Made by a program: the position numbers and the translations under genes. A stretch of 64,000 bases of DNA from Thermomonas flagellata (GTDB taxonomy: Bacteria > Pseudomonadota > Gammaproteobacteria > Xanthomonadales > Xanthomonadaceae): positions 1 to 64,000 of the forward strand of contig NZ_JAJOZK010000006.1 in NCBI RefSeq assembly GCF_022419185.1, given 5' to 3'. The notes below the pieces were generated by a model. The model was not told the origin of the DNA and searched no databases. It was given only the letters and a program-made list of their open reading frames with translations. Positions 22,087-31,041 of the stretch are shown piece by piece; within the stretch, counting starts at the first letter, position 1, and each line of letters begins with the position of its first letter.

Positions 22087-22686
22087 ATGAATGCCGTCGA
22101 TCGTTCCGCATCAACGGGCGCACCGCCCTGCGTACTGCGCGCCTGGAGCCAGTCGCAGGACGAATTGCGCGGCTTTCTGCGTCATCGCCTGCAGGGCGTG
22201 GACGGCCCCGAGGTGGCCGACGACCTGCTGCACGAGGTGTTTTTGCGCGCCGTGCGCCAGGGCGGCGGCTTCTGCGCGGTGGACAACGCCCGCGCCTGGC
22301 TGTTCCAGGTGGCACGCAACCTGCTGATCGACCACCAGCGGGCGCAACGCCCGCAGGTCCAGCTGCCCGACGACCTGCCGCAAGAAAACGGCGGCCCCGC
22401 GCCGATCGACCAACTCGCCGAATGCCTGCCCAATGCGCTGGCGGCGCTGGCGGCGGAAGACCGCGACGCCATCGAGCAATGCGACCTCGGCGGACTGACG
22501 CAGGCGGAGTATGCACAGCAGCGCGGGCTTTCGCTGCCCGGTGCCAAGTCGCGGGTGCAGCGTGCCCGCGCCCGGCTGCGCGCGGTGCTGCTGGAGCGCT
22601 GCGGCGTGCGCTTCGACCCGGACACGGGCCAAGTGTGTTGTCACACCGGCCCGACGCGCTGCGCCCCCACGGACCCTGCCGGTTGA
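22087..22686 (+). CDS. SigZ-like ECF sigma factor with Cys-rich tail
   Basis: 199-residue sigma-70 family protein. Region 2 contains VADDLLHEVFLRAVRQ and ARAWLFQVARNLLIDHQRA; region 4 contains LTQAEYAQQRGLSLPGAKS. The C-terminus departs from a plain ECF: after LLERCGVRFD come VCCHTG and RCA, four cysteines in about 24 residues, resembling the short Cys-containing tail of SigZ proteins. The tail might sense thiols or metal. No anti-sigma gene is adjacent. TAGACT ends 9 nt before the ATG. Confidence 0.85.
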   Translation: MNAVDRSASTGAPPCVLRAWSQSQDELRGFLRHRLQGVDGPEVADDLLHEVFLRAVRQGGGFCAVDNARAWLFQVARNLLIDHQRAQRPQVQLPDDLPQENGGPAPIDQLAECLPNALAALAAEDRDAIEQCDLGGLTQAEYAQQRGLSLPGAKSRVQRARARLRAVLLERCGVRFDPDTGQVCCHTGPTRCAPTDPAG

Positions 22687-22812
22687 GCCGCGGCCGTCCG
22701 CACCCCTCGCCTGTTCGAGCGGCAGCGCCGCGCACCCAGCCGCTGCGCACATCGTCCGGGCCGCATCAGCACCCCTTGCCGTGACCCGCGTCCCAGCGGA
22801 TCGACGGGCCCC

Positions 22813-22840
22813 TGCATCCTTTTTCACCCTGCGCCGTCTT
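22813..22840 (+). promoter_or_regulatory. Possible ECF-type promoter of the permease gene
   Basis: TGCATCC (22813-22819), a 15-bp spacer with five Ts, and CGTCTT (22835-22840) have the layout of an ECF promoter with a CGTC-type -10. It lies 32 bp before the permease start and downstream of the SigZ-like gene. Assigning it to that sigma factor is inference. The remainder of the 186-bp gap shows no gene. Confidence 0.3.
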
Positions 22841-22872
22841 CACCGGCAGCAGAGTCGATCTGAGGAATCCCG

Positions 22873-23940
22873 ATGAATACCCAAGTCCAACCTGGCCCCG
22901 GCGCCGTGCGTGCCGCGGCCCCCGCCTGGCGCGCCTGGATCGTGCCGGTGCTCTATGTGCTCAGCTGGTTCGCGCTCTACAGCCAATTGGAACCCGCCAC
23001 CGACGCCTTCATGCGTTGGCTGGCCGCAACCACCGGCATGGCGCCGAGCAGCCATCTGTACGGCGCCGTGAGTTTTTTCGCCTTTGAAGTACCCAAGGTG
23101 CTGATGCTGCTGGCGCTGATCGTGTTCGTCGTCGGCGTGATCCAGACCTTTTTCACCCCGGAGCGCACCCGCGCCATCCTCGCCGGCAAGCGCCAAGGCG
23201 TGGGGAATGTGCTGGCGGCGGTGCTGGGCATCGTCACCCCGTTTTGCTCCTGCTCGGCCGTTCCCTTGTTCATCGGCTTCCTCACCGCAGGCGTGCCGCT
23301 GGGGGTGACGTTCTCGTTTCTGGTGTCGGCGCCGATGGTCAACGAGGTCGCGCTGGCGCTGCTGTTCGGCCTATTCGGCTGGAAGATCGCCGCGCTCTAC
23401 CTCGGCCTCGGTCTGGCGGTGGCCATCGTCGCCGGCGCGGTGATCGGGCGCATGAACCCGGTCAAGCTCGTCGAGCCATGGGTGTTCGACATGCCCGCGG
23501 TGCACGGCGAGGACGGTGGCATGAGCTGGCAGGCGCGGTTCGCGCAGGGCTGGCAGCATGTGCGCGACATCGTGCTCAAAGTCGCGCCGTACATCGTCGC
23601 CGGCGTCGGCGTGGGCGCGTGGATCCACGGCTACGTGCCGCAGGACTTCATGGCGCACCTCATGGGCAAGAGCGCGTGGTGGTCGGTGCCGCTGGCCGTG
23701 CTCATCGGCGTGCCGATGTATTCCAACGCCGCCGGGATTATCCCGGTGGTGCAGGCGCTGCTGGGCAAGGGCGCGGCGCTGGGCACGACGCTGGCGTTCA
23801 TGATGGCCGTCACCGCCTTGTCCTTCCCCGAATTCATGATTCTGAAAAAAGTGATGAAGCCCCGGCTGATCGCGCTGTTCGCCGGCGTGGTGGCGGTGGG
23901 CATCATCTTCGTCGGCTATGTGTTCAACGCGGTGATGTGA
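22873..23940 (+). CDS. ArsP/YraQ-family permease
   Basis: 355-residue membrane protein with about eight helices in two repeats. The hallmark GIVTPFCSCSAVPLFIGF sits in the first half and the matching GVPMYSNAAGIIPVVQALL in the second. ArsP members export trivalent organoarsenicals; others in the family have unknown substrates. It is followed 23 bp later by a thioredoxin-like gene, a pairing common for this family, and preceded by arsB, so arsenic is the best guess. Confidence 0.88.
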   Translation: MNTQVQPGPGAVRAAAPAWRAWIVPVLYVLSWFALYSQLEPATDAFMRWLAATTGMAPSSHLYGAVSFFAFEVPKVLMLLALIVFVVGVIQTFFTPERTRAILAGKRQGVGNVLAAVLGIVTPFCSCSAVPLFIGFLTAGVPLGVTFSFLVSAPMVNEVALALLFGLFGWKIAALYLGLGLAVAIVAGAVIGRMNPVKLVEPWVFDMPAVHGEDGGMSWQARFAQGWQHVRDIVLKVAPYIVAGVGVGAWIHGYVPQDFMAHLMGKSAWWSVPLAVLIGVPMYSNAAGIIPVVQALLGKGAALGTTLAFMMAVTALSFPEFMILKKVMKPRLIALFAGVVAVGIIFVGYVFNAVM

Positions 23941-23963
23941 CCGCTTTTCCCCAAGGAGATGAC

Positions 23964-24200
23964 ATGCTCGATATCAAAATCCTCGGCACCGGCTGTGCCA
24001 GCTGCAAGACCACGCAAAAACTGGTCGAAGAAGTCGTCAAGGCCAAGGGCGTGCAAGCGCAAGTGAGCAAGGTCGAGGACATTGCCTCGATCATGCAGTA
24101 CGGGGTGATGCGCACCCCGGGCGTGGTGATCGACGGCAAAGTGGTGCATGCGGGCGGCATCCCGACCCGCGCGCAGGTCGAGAGCTGGGTGGGAGCGTGA
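23964..24200 (+). CDS. Small thioredoxin-fold protein (TM0996/MTH895 type)
   Basis: 78-residue redox protein with the active site GTGCASCKTTQKLVEEVV (Cys-x-x-Cys) and the cis-proline loop MRTPGVVIDGKVVHAGG. AAGGAGAT lies 5-12 nt before the ATG. These proteins often travel with ArsP/YraQ permeases and may deliver reduced or metal(loid)-bound substrate; this role is not proven. Confidence 0.88.
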   Translation: MLDIKILGTGCASCKTTQKLVEEVVKAKGVQAQVSKVEDIASIMQYGVMRTPGVVIDGKVVHAGGIPTRAQVESWVGA

Positions 24201-24396
24201 GCATGCATATCTAATCCATCTCCGCCGCGGCCCTGCTGGCGCTGGCTCGGCGGCTGAGGCCGGCCGCATGACAGCCCGGCGGGGGCCGGCGATAATCGCG
24301 CCGCCCTGCCCCGCGCCGCTGCCCGCGCCCACGCGGATGCGGTTCGACCCGCCCTGACGCGCGCCGCCCGGCCGCGTCCCCTCCGGATAGCGTGCC
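24201..24396 (+). other. Gap before mgtE with possible coding remnant
   Basis: This 196-bp gap has no intact gene. From 24216 a reading frame gives ISAAALLALARRLRPAA followed by a stop at 24268, which looks like the C-terminal end of a membrane protein whose start is missing. GATAAT at 24291-24296 may be the mgtE -10 box. Both readings are tentative. Confidence 0.25.
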
Positions 24397-25758
24397 TTGG
24401 CCGAAGCCCTCCGCCACGACAAGACCGCGCGCCAGCTGCGCCTGCTCAGCGACGCCCTGGACAGCGGCCGGCTCGGGCCGGTGCGGCGGCTGGTCAACAC
24501 GCTCTCCCCGGCGGAGATCGGCAACCTGCTGGAATCGCTGCCGCCGGCCAAGCGCTCGGTCGTGTGGGGGCTGGTCGATCCGGAGGACGACGGCGAGGTG
24601 CTGGTGCACGTCGGCGAGGAGGTGCGCGAGTCGCTGATCGCCGACATGGATCCGGACGAGCTGGTCGCGGCGGCCTCCGAGCTGGACATCGACGACCTCG
24701 CCGACCTCGCCGAGGACCTGCCGGACGCGGTGGTCGAGCAGGTCCTCAAGTCGATGGACCGCGAGAACCGCGAGCGCCTGGAGCAGGTGCTCTCCTACGA
24801 GGAAGGCACCGCCGGGCGCCTGATGAACCCGGACGTGGTGACCGTGCGCGCCGACACCACGGTGGACGTGGTGCTGCGCTACCTGCGCCTGCGCGGCGAG
24901 TTGCCCGAGCACACCGACCACCTGTACGTGGTCAGCAAGCGCCACCAGTACCTCGGCCGGATCGCGCTGCAGGCGCTGCTGACCCACGAGCCTTCGACCC
25001 CGATCAACCAGTTGCTGGACGACAGCCAGCCGGCGATCGACGTGCACGAGAGCGAGCAGGAGGTGGCGCGCCAGTTCTCCGACCACGACTGGATCTCCGC
25101 GCCGGTGGTGGACGCCAACAACGTGCTGCTCGGGCGCATCACCATCGACGACGTGGTGGACATCATCCGCGAGCAGGCCGAGCACCAGGCCCTGGGCGCG
25201 GCCGGCCTGGACGAGGACGAGGACCTGTTCAGCCCGGTCTGGCGCGCCACCCGCCGGCGCATGCTGTGGCTGGGCATCAACCTCGCCACCGCGTTCCTGG
25301 CCGCCAGCGTGGTCGGCCAGTTCGAGGACACCATCCACCGCCTGGTCGCACTGGCGGTGCTGATGCCGATCGTGGCCGGCATGGGCGGCAACGCCGGCAC
25401 CCAGGTGCTGGCGCTGATGGTGCGCGGGCTGGCGCTCGGCCAGGTGGGCGCCTCCAACATCCGCACCCTGCTCTGGAAGGAGGCACGGGTGGCGCTGCTC
25501 AACGGCCTCGGCCTCGGCCTGGTGCTGGCGGTGGTGGTGCTGCTGTGGTTCCACGACCTCGGCCTGTCGCTGGTGATCGCCATCGCGCTCACCTGCAACC
25601 TGCTGTTCGCCGCCCTCGCCGGGGTGCTGGTGCCGGTGACCCTCAAGCGCTTCGGCTACGACCCCGCGCTGGCCAGCAGCATCTTCCTCACCACCGTCAC
25701 CGACGTGATGGGCTTCTTCACCTTCCTGGGCCTGGCCACGGTGTTGCTGCTGCGCTGA
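24397..25758 (+). CDS. mgtE: Magnesium transporter MgtE
   Basis: 453-residue Mg2+ channel: cytosolic N domain (LSPAEIGNLLESLPPAKR), two CBS domains at about 135-260 (AGRLMNPDVVTV; GRITIDDVVDII) and a membrane domain of five helices with the pore region MPIVAGMGGNAGTQ. Mg2+ binding to the N and CBS domains closes the pore. The start is TTG at 24397; no ATG or GTG in frame gives a full N domain. Confidence 0.95.
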   Translation: MAEALRHDKTARQLRLLSDALDSGRLGPVRRLVNTLSPAEIGNLLESLPPAKRSVVWGLVDPEDDGEVLVHVGEEVRESLIADMDPDELVAAASELDIDDLADLAEDLPDAVVEQVLKSMDRENRERLEQVLSYEEGTAGRLMNPDVVTVRADTTVDVVLRYLRLRGELPEHTDHLYVVSKRHQYLGRIALQALLTHEPSTPINQLLDDSQPAIDVHESEQEVARQFSDHDWISAPVVDANNVLLGRITIDDVVDIIREQAEHQALGAAGLDEDEDLFSPVWRATRRRMLWLGINLATAFLAASVVGQFEDTIHRLVALAVLMPIVAGMGGNAGTQVLALMVRGLALGQVGASNIRTLLWKEARVALLNGLGLGLVLAVVVLLWFHDLGLSLVIAIALTCNLLFAALAGVLVPVTLKRFGYDPALASSIFLTTVTDVMGFFTFLGLATVLLLR

Positions 25759-25778
25759 GGCTGGCGCATGCTCGCGGC

Positions 25779-26573
25779 ATGCTGCGCGCCCTGCTCGCCT
25801 CCGCCGCCCTGCTGCCGATCGCGCTCGCCGGCTGCGCAAGCCTGCCGCCCGCGCGCGCGCACGGCGTGTTCGTGGAACGCCAGCTCGACGACCACGGCCG
25901 GCTGCGCCGCTACCAGGTGTTCGTGCCGGCCACCGCCGCGGCCGGTCGGCGCCCGCCGGTGATCCTGTTCCTGCACGGCTCCGGCGAGCGCGGCGAGGAT
26001 GGCCGCAAGCCGACCCTGGTCGGCCTCGGCCCGGTGGTGCGCGCGCAGGGCGACCGCTTCCCGGCCATCGTGGTCTTCCCGCAGGCTCCGGAAGGCAGCG
26101 AGTGGAGCGCGCACGCGGACTTCGCCTTGGCCGCGCTCGAGGCGGCCCGCCGCGAGTTCGGCGGCGACCCGCGCCGGCAGTACCTGACCGGCCTGTCGAT
26201 GGGCGGCTACGGCGTGTGGGACGTGGCCCTGCGCGCGCCGGAACGGTTCGCCGCGCTGGTGCCGGTGTGCGGCGGCGTGCGCCAGCCGCGCGCCGAGCGC
26301 GACACCCTGTTCGTCGCCGCGGTCGCGGACGCCCCGGATCCTTACGCCGAGATCGCACGGCGGCTGCAGCGGGTGCCGATCTGGATCTTCCACGGCGCCC
26401 GCGACGACGTGGTGCCGCCGGAGGACGACCGCCGCCTGGCCGCCGCGCTGCATGCCGCCGGCGCCCGCGACGCGCGCTACACCGAGTTCCCCGATGCCAA
26501 CCACAACAGCTGGGATCCGGCCTACGCCGACACCCCCGCGCTGTGGGACTGGCTGTTCGCGCAGCGGCGCTGA
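25779..26573 (+). CDS. Lipoprotein alpha/beta-hydrolase (esterase)
   Basis: 264-residue predicted lipoprotein with lipobox LAGC at residues 17-20. The alpha/beta-hydrolase body shows FLHGSGERGEDG (oxyanion region), nucleophile GLSMGGYG, acid in FHGARDDVVPP and histidine in FPDANHNSWD. Similar proteins are annotated as dienelactone-hydrolase-like or polyhydroxybutyrate-type esterases; the substrate is unknown. Starts 20 bp after mgtE. Confidence 0.85.
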   Translation: MLRALLASAALLPIALAGCASLPPARAHGVFVERQLDDHGRLRRYQVFVPATAAAGRRPPVILFLHGSGERGEDGRKPTLVGLGPVVRAQGDRFPAIVVFPQAPEGSEWSAHADFALAALEAARREFGGDPRRQYLTGLSMGGYGVWDVALRAPERFAALVPVCGGVRQPRAERDTLFVAAVADAPDPYAEIARRLQRVPIWIFHGARDDVVPPEDDRRLAAALHAAGARDARYTEFPDANHNSWDPAYADTPALWDWLFAQRR

Positions 26574-26639
26574 AGCAGGGGCCGGCTCCGTCGACCACCG
26601 GCAAAACCTCCTCCCACCGCATGTGCGGCGGGCGGGCGC

Positions 26640-27569
26640 TCAGCCGAGCAGCGCCTCCAGCACCGCCATGCGCACGGCCACGCCGTTGGCGACCTGGACC
26701 AGCACGCGCGACTGCGGGCCATCGGCGACGGCGTCGGTGATTTCCACGCCGCGGTTCATCGGGCCGGGGTGCATGACGATGGCGCCCGGCGCGGCGCGGC
26801 GCAGGCGGGCTTCGGTGAGGCCGTAGGCGCGGTGGTAGTCGTCGAGCGAGGCGACCAGGCCCTCGGCCATGCGTTCGCGCTGCAGGCGCAGCATCATCAC
26901 CGCATCCACGCCGTCCAGCGCGGTGTCGAGGTCGTGGCTGACCGCGCAGCCGGCCAGGGTGTCGTCGTCCGGCAGCAAGGCCGCCGGGCCGCACACGCGG
27001 ATCTCGCCGCAGCCCAGCGCGCGCAGGGCGTGCAGGTCGCTGCGCGCGACCCGCGAGTGCTTCACGTCGCCGACGATCACCACCTTCAGCCGCGAGAAAT
27101 CCTCGCCCTTGGCCTGGCGCAGGGTGAGCATGTCCAGCAGGCCCTGGGTGGGATGGTGGCTACGGCCGTCGCCGGCGTTGAGCACCGCCACCCCGGGCTG
27201 CGCCGCCGCGGCCAGCGCCGCCACCGCGCCGTCGGCCTTGTGGCGCACCACGAAGCCGCGCACGCCCATCGCCTGCAGGGTGCGGAAGGTGTCGAGGTCG
27301 GTCTCGCCCTTGGTGGTGGACGCGGTGGAGGCGTCGAAGTTGAGCACGTGCGCGCCCAGCCGCTGCGCGGCGAGCTGGAAGCTCAGGCGGGTGCGGGTGG
27401 AGGGCTCGAAGAACAGCGTGCACACCGCCACCCCGGCCAACGCGGCGGGTGCCTGCGCGCCCTCGGCGAACTGCTGCGCGCGGCACAGCAGGGCGTCGAT
27501 TCGCGCGGCCGGCAGGGCGGCGAGGTCGAGCAGGTGGCGGGGGCGGTCGCGGGCGGTCGTCGTGGGCAT
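26640..27569 (-). CDS. pyrB: Aspartate carbamoyltransferase catalytic subunit
   Basis: 309-residue enzyme of pyrimidine synthesis. FFEPSTRTRLSFQLA and GDGRSHHPTQGLLDMLTL bind carbamoyl phosphate and aspartate; MHPGPMNRGVEI is near the end. No pyrI or pyrC neighbour is seen, so regulation is probably of the regulatory-subunit-free type. It is last in the pilT-pilU-yqgE-ruvX-pyrB series. Confidence 0.95.
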   Translation of the reverse strand: MPTTTARDRPRHLLDLAALPAARIDALLCRAQQFAEGAQAPAALAGVAVCTLFFEPSTRTRLSFQLAAQRLGAHVLNFDASTASTTKGETDLDTFRTLQAMGVRGFVVRHKADGAVAALAAAAQPGVAVLNAGDGRSHHPTQGLLDMLTLRQAKGEDFSRLKVVIVGDVKHSRVARSDLHALRALGCGEIRVCGPAALLPDDDTLAGCAVSHDLDTALDGVDAVMMLRLQRERMAEGLVASLDDYHRAYGLTEARLRRAAPGAIVMHPGPMNRGVEITDAVADGPQSRVLVQVANGVAVRMAVLEALLG

Positions 27570-27619
27570 GCGGGCGGCGGCGCAGTCGGAAGCGGGCGGC
27601 AGGACGGGGATGGGCGGGA

Positions 27620-28090
27620 TCAGGGTGGCGGGCTGGCGGCGTGCGGCGCGGCCAGCCAGCGCTCGACGATGACGGCCGCGGCGAGTGCGTCCAACGCTTC
27701 GGCATCGCGCCGCCGGCGGCGGCCGTCGGCGCGCGCGGCGGCGAACCGGCGCGCGGCCTCCTGCGAACTGTTGCGCTCATCGACCATGGCCACCGGCAGC
27801 CCGCTGCGGCGCTGCAGTTCCTGCGCGAACGCGCGCGCGGCCTGGCGGATCGGCTGGTCGCCGCCGTCCAGGGTCATGGGATCGCCAACCACCAGGCCAT
27901 GCGGGCGCCACTGCCGCAGCAGGGCGTCGATCCGCGCCCAGTCCGGGCCGGCGTTGCCGACCTCGACCACCGCGACCGCGCTGGCGCCGCCGGTCATGGC
28001 CTGGCCGACCGCGACCCCGATCCGGCGCGCGCCGACGTCGAACCCGAGCACCAGGCCGTGCGCGGGCGGCAGGGGGGTGGCCGGGGACAT
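27620..28090 (-). CDS. ruvX: RuvX/YqgF Holliday-junction resolvase-like nuclease
   Basis: 156-residue RNase H-fold protein with the first catalytic aspartate in LGFDVGARRIGVAVG, glutamate in MVDERNSSQEA and the final aspartate in DALAAAVI. Family members process 16S rRNA 5' ends; a Holliday-junction role is debated. Separated from yqgE by 7 bp. Confidence 0.92.
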   Translation of the reverse strand: MSPATPLPPAHGLVLGFDVGARRIGVAVGQAMTGGASAVAVVEVGNAGPDWARIDALLRQWRPHGLVVGDPMTLDGGDQPIRQAARAFAQELQRRSGLPVAMVDERNSSQEAARRFAAARADGRRRRRDAEALDALAAAVIVERWLAAPHAASPPP

Positions 28091-28097
28091 GCGCCGT

Positions 28098-28664
28098 TCA
28101 GGCGTGGCCGCTGTGGCCGGCCAGGTTCAGCAGATCCACGCCGATGCTGCCGGCGGCGGCCTGCCAGCGCTGCTCCAGCGGCAGCTCGAACAGGATCGGG
28201 CGGCTGGCCGGGACCAGCAGCCAGCTGTCCTCGATCAGCTCGCGCTCCAGCTGGCCGCCGCCCCAGCCGGCGCAGCCGAGCGCGACCAGCGCGTGCGCCG
28301 GGCCCTGGCCGCGCGCCATCGCCTCGAGCACGTCGCGCGAGGTGGTCAGGCGCAGGCCGTCGCCGATCTCCAGGCTGGAATCCCAGGCCTGTGCGCCATC
28401 GTGCACGACGAACCCGCGCTCGGGATGCACCGGGCCGCCGGCCAGCACCGGGCGCGCCGCGAGCGCGGCATCGTCGCAGCCGATGTCCATCTGCCGCAGC
28501 AGCTCGCCGAGGGTGTAGTCGGTGGCGCGGTTGACCACGATGCCCATCGCGCCGTCTGCGTCGTGCTGGCACAGCAGGGTGACGGTCTGCGCGAAGTGCG
28601 GGTCGTGCAGGGTCGGTAGGGCGACCAGCAGGCGGTTGGCGAGCGTCGGGACGGCGGTCGGCAT
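28098..28664 (-). CDS. YqgE/AlgH family protein
   Basis: 188-residue UPF0301 protein with the family start [17 protein letters not shown] and [13 protein letters not shown]. In Pseudomonas, AlgH was first linked to alginate control, but the molecular function is unknown. It sits beside ruvX, as in most proteobacteria. The ATG at 28664 places the conserved domain at residue 8; an upstream in-frame start has no family support. Confidence 0.93.
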   Translation of the reverse strand: MPTAVPTLANRLLVALPTLHDPHFAQTVTLLCQHDADGAMGIVVNRATDYTLGELLRQMDIGCDDAALAARPVLAGGPVHPERGFVVHDGAQAWDSSLEIGDGLRLTTSRDVLEAMARGQGPAHALVALGCAGWGGGQLERELIEDSWLLVPASRPILFELPLEQRWQAAAGSIGVDLLNLAGHSGHA

Positions 28665-28689
28665 GTGCCGATTGTAGCCCGTCGCTGCC

Positions 28690-28705
28690 GCCCGCCGCGG
28701 CGGGC
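28690..28705. terminator. GC hairpin between pilU and yqgE
   Basis: GCCCGCCG (28690-28697) followed directly by CGGCGGGC is a perfect 16-bp palindrome in the 46-bp gap downstream of pilU. It may limit read-through into yqgE. No T-run is present. Confidence 0.35.
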
Positions 28706-28710
28706 GGGCG

Positions 28711-29838
28711 TCAGCGCGCCTCGGCCACCACCACGCCGTCCAGCCCCTGCGCGAGGGTGGTGGCATCGCCGCCCTGCGCCAGCTTGATGCGCAGCCGCAC
28801 CTCGTTGGCGGAGTCGGCGTAGCGCAGCGCGTCCTCGTAGCTGATCTCGCCGGCCTGGTACAGCTCGAACAGGCTCTGGTCGAAGGTCTTCATGCCCTGC
28901 TGCACGGATTCCTTCATCACGTCCTTGAGCTTGTGGATCTCGCCCTCGCGGATGTAGTCCTGCACCAGCGGGGTGCCGAGCAGGATCTCCATCGCCACCC
29001 GCCGCGCCTTGCCGTCCGGGGTCGGGATCAGCTGCTGCGCGATCACGCCCTTGAGGTTGAGCGAGAGGTCCATCAGCAGCTGGCCGCGGCGGTCCTCCGG
29101 GAAGAAGTTGATGATGCGGTCCATCGCCTGGTTGGCGTTGTTGGCGTGCAGGGTCGCCAGCACCAGGTGCCCGGTCTCGGCGAACGCGATCGCATGGTCC
29201 ATGCCCTCGCGGGTGCGGATCTCGCCGATCATGATCACGTCCGGGGCCTGGCGCAGGGTGTTCTTCAGCGCGTTCTCCCAGCTGTCGGTGTCGATCCCGA
29301 CCTCGCGCTGGGTGATGATGCAGCCCTCGTGCTTGTGCACGAACTCGATCGGATCCTCGATGGTGATGATGTGCCCGGTCGAGTTCTGGTTGCGGTAGCC
29401 GATCATCGCCGCCAGTGAGGTGGACTTACCGGTGCCGGTGGCGCCCACGAACAGGATGATCCCGCGCTTGGTCATCGCCAGGGTCTTGATGATCGGCGGC
29501 AGGTTGAGCTCCTCCACCGTCGGGATGCGGGTCTCGATCCGGCGCAGCACCATGCCCACCTGGTTGCGCTGGTAGAAGCAGCTGACGCGGAAGCGGCCGA
29601 CCCCGGCCACGCCGATCGCGAAGTTGCACTCGTGGGTCTTCTCGAACTCCTCGCGCTGCGCCGGCGTCATCACGTTCAGCACCAGGTCGCGGCTCTGCTG
29701 CGGGGTCAGCGGGTTCTGCGTGATCGGGCTGATCTTGCCGTGCACCTTCATTGACGGCGGCATGCCGGCGGTGATGAACAGGTCCGACGCCTTCTGGTGC
29801 GCCATCAGCTTGAGGAACGAGGTGAAGTCGATGCTCAT
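28711..29838 (-). CDS. pilU: Type IV pilus retraction ATPase PilU
   Basis: 375-residue PilT-dependent accessory retraction motor. Walker [10 protein letters not shown], the Asp box [13 protein letters not shown], Walker [15 protein letters not shown] and the His box [17 protein letters not shown] are complete. It is longer than PilT and has the extended C-terminus typical of PilU. It is 43 bp downstream of pilT. Confidence 0.96.
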   Translation of the reverse strand: MSIDFTSFLKLMAHQKASDLFITAGMPPSMKVHGKISPITQNPLTPQQSRDLVLNVMTPAQREEFEKTHECNFAIGVAGVGRFRVSCFYQRNQVGMVLRRIETRIPTVEELNLPPIIKTLAMTKRGIILFVGATGTGKSTSLAAMIGYRNQNSTGHIITIEDPIEFVHKHEGCIITQREVGIDTDSWENALKNTLRQAPDVIMIGEIRTREGMDHAIAFAETGHLVLATLHANNANQAMDRIINFFPEDRRGQLLMDLSLNLKGVIAQQLIPTPDGKARRVAMEILLGTPLVQDYIREGEIHKLKDVMKESVQQGMKTFDQSLFELYQAGEISYEDALRYADSANEVRLRIKLAQGGDATTLAQGLDGVVVAEAR

Positions 29839-29881
29839 GGGCGGATCTCCTGGGCGGCCGGCGCGCGCGGCGCCGGCGGGA

Positions 29882-30919
29882 TCACTCGAACAGGCGCTTG
29901 TCGCGCGCGTACTCGCGCGCCTGCTGGCGGCTGACCATGCCGCGCTTGACCAGGTCCTGCAGGTGCTGGTCGAGGGTCTGCATGCCGACGTTCTGGCCGG
30001 TCTGGATCGCCGAGTACATCTGCGCGACCTTGTCCTCGCGGATCAGGTTGCGGATCGCGGGGGTGCCGACCATGATCTCCCACGCGGCGGTGCGGCCGCC
30101 GCCGATCTTCTTCAGCAGCGACTGGCTGATCACCGCGCGCAGCGACTCCGAGAGCATCGAGCGCACCATCGGCTTCTCGCCGGCCGGGAACACGTCGATG
30201 ATGCGGTCGATGGTCTTGGCCGCGGAACTGGTGTGCAGGGTGGCGAACACCAGGTGGCCGGTCTCGGCGGCGGTCAGCGCCAGGCGGATGGTCTCGATGT
30301 CGCGCATCTCGCCGACCAGGATGTAGTCCGGGTCCTCGCGCAGGGCCGAGCGCAGCGCCTCGTTGAAGCCGTGGGTGTCGCGGTGGACCTCGCGCTGGTT
30401 GATCAGGCACTTCTGGGAGGTGTGCACGAACTCGATCGGATCCTCGATCGAGAGGATGTGCCCGTAGTGGTTCTTGTTGATGTGGTCGAGCATCGCCGCC
30501 AGCGTGGTCGACTTGCCCGATCCGGTCGGCCCGGTGACCAGGATCAGGCCCTGCGGCTGCTCGATCAGGTCCTTGAACACGCGCGGGCAGCCCAAGTCCT
30601 CCAAGGTCAGCACCTCGGAGGGAATGGTGCGGAACACCGCGCCGGCGCCGCGGTTCTGGTTGAACGCGTTGACGCGGAAGCGCGCCAGCCCCGGGATCTC
30701 GAAGCTGAAGTCGACCTCGAGGAACTCCTCGTAGTCGCGCCGCTGCTTGTCCGACATGATGTCGTAGATCAGCGCGTGCACCTGCTTGTGCTCGAGCGCG
30801 GGGATGTTGATCCGGCGCACGTCGCCGTCGACGCGGATCATCGGCGGCAGGCCGGCCGACAGGTGCAGGTCCGAGGCCTTGTTCTTGACCGAAAATGCCA
30901 GCAGTTCAGCGATGTCCAT
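29882..30919 (-). CDS. pilT: Type IV pilus retraction ATPase PilT
   Basis: 345-residue hexameric ATPase that disassembles pilin for twitching motility. It has Walker A GPTGSGKSTT, the Asp box [13 protein letters not shown], Walker B LVGEMRDIETI, His box LVFATLHTSSAAKTIDR and the PilT-specific AIRNLIREDKVAQMYS. Pilus structural genes are outside the window. Divergent from yggS. Confidence 0.97.
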   Translation of the reverse strand: MDIAELLAFSVKNKASDLHLSAGLPPMIRVDGDVRRINIPALEHKQVHALIYDIMSDKQRRDYEEFLEVDFSFEIPGLARFRVNAFNQNRGAGAVFRTIPSEVLTLEDLGCPRVFKDLIEQPQGLILVTGPTGSGKSTTLAAMLDHINKNHYGHILSIEDPIEFVHTSQKCLINQREVHRDTHGFNEALRSALREDPDYILVGEMRDIETIRLALTAAETGHLVFATLHTSSAAKTIDRIIDVFPAGEKPMVRSMLSESLRAVISQSLLKKIGGGRTAAWEIMVGTPAIRNLIREDKVAQMYSAIQTGQNVGMQTLDQHLQDLVKRGMVSRQQAREYARDKRLFE

Positions 30920-31041
30920 GCGTCTCCCCGCCCCAGCCGTTGATTGATCCCCGCCGGCGGCGCCGATCCCGTGGCGTCGCCCGCACCCCGCGGGCAGTAT
31001 GGACGCCCCACCCCCACTGTCAACCGCCGCCCTGCCCTGCC

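Larger units (their letters stand above)
20606..24396. other. Probable insertion carrying arsenic/permease genes between ptsI and mgtE
   Basis: In relatives such as Xylella and Xanthomonas I recall mgtE following ptsI directly. Here 3.8 kb separates them and holds arsB, a SigZ-like sigma gene, an ArsP/YraQ permease and a small thioredoxin, all on the plus strand. The permease-thioredoxin part is less GC-rich, with T-runs uncommon elsewhere in this window. No integrase, transposase or direct-repeat boundary was found, so the mechanism is unknown. Confidence 0.45.

Noticed and set aside
20606-24396. Integrative element with att sites
   Set aside because: I looked for an integrase, transposase, tRNA target and flanking direct repeats and found none, so only a probable insertion is claimed.
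24211-26994. 900-codon minus-strand frame opposite mgtE and the esterase
   Set aside because: His/Gln/Arg-rich antisense of two well-supported genes; no recognisable motif.
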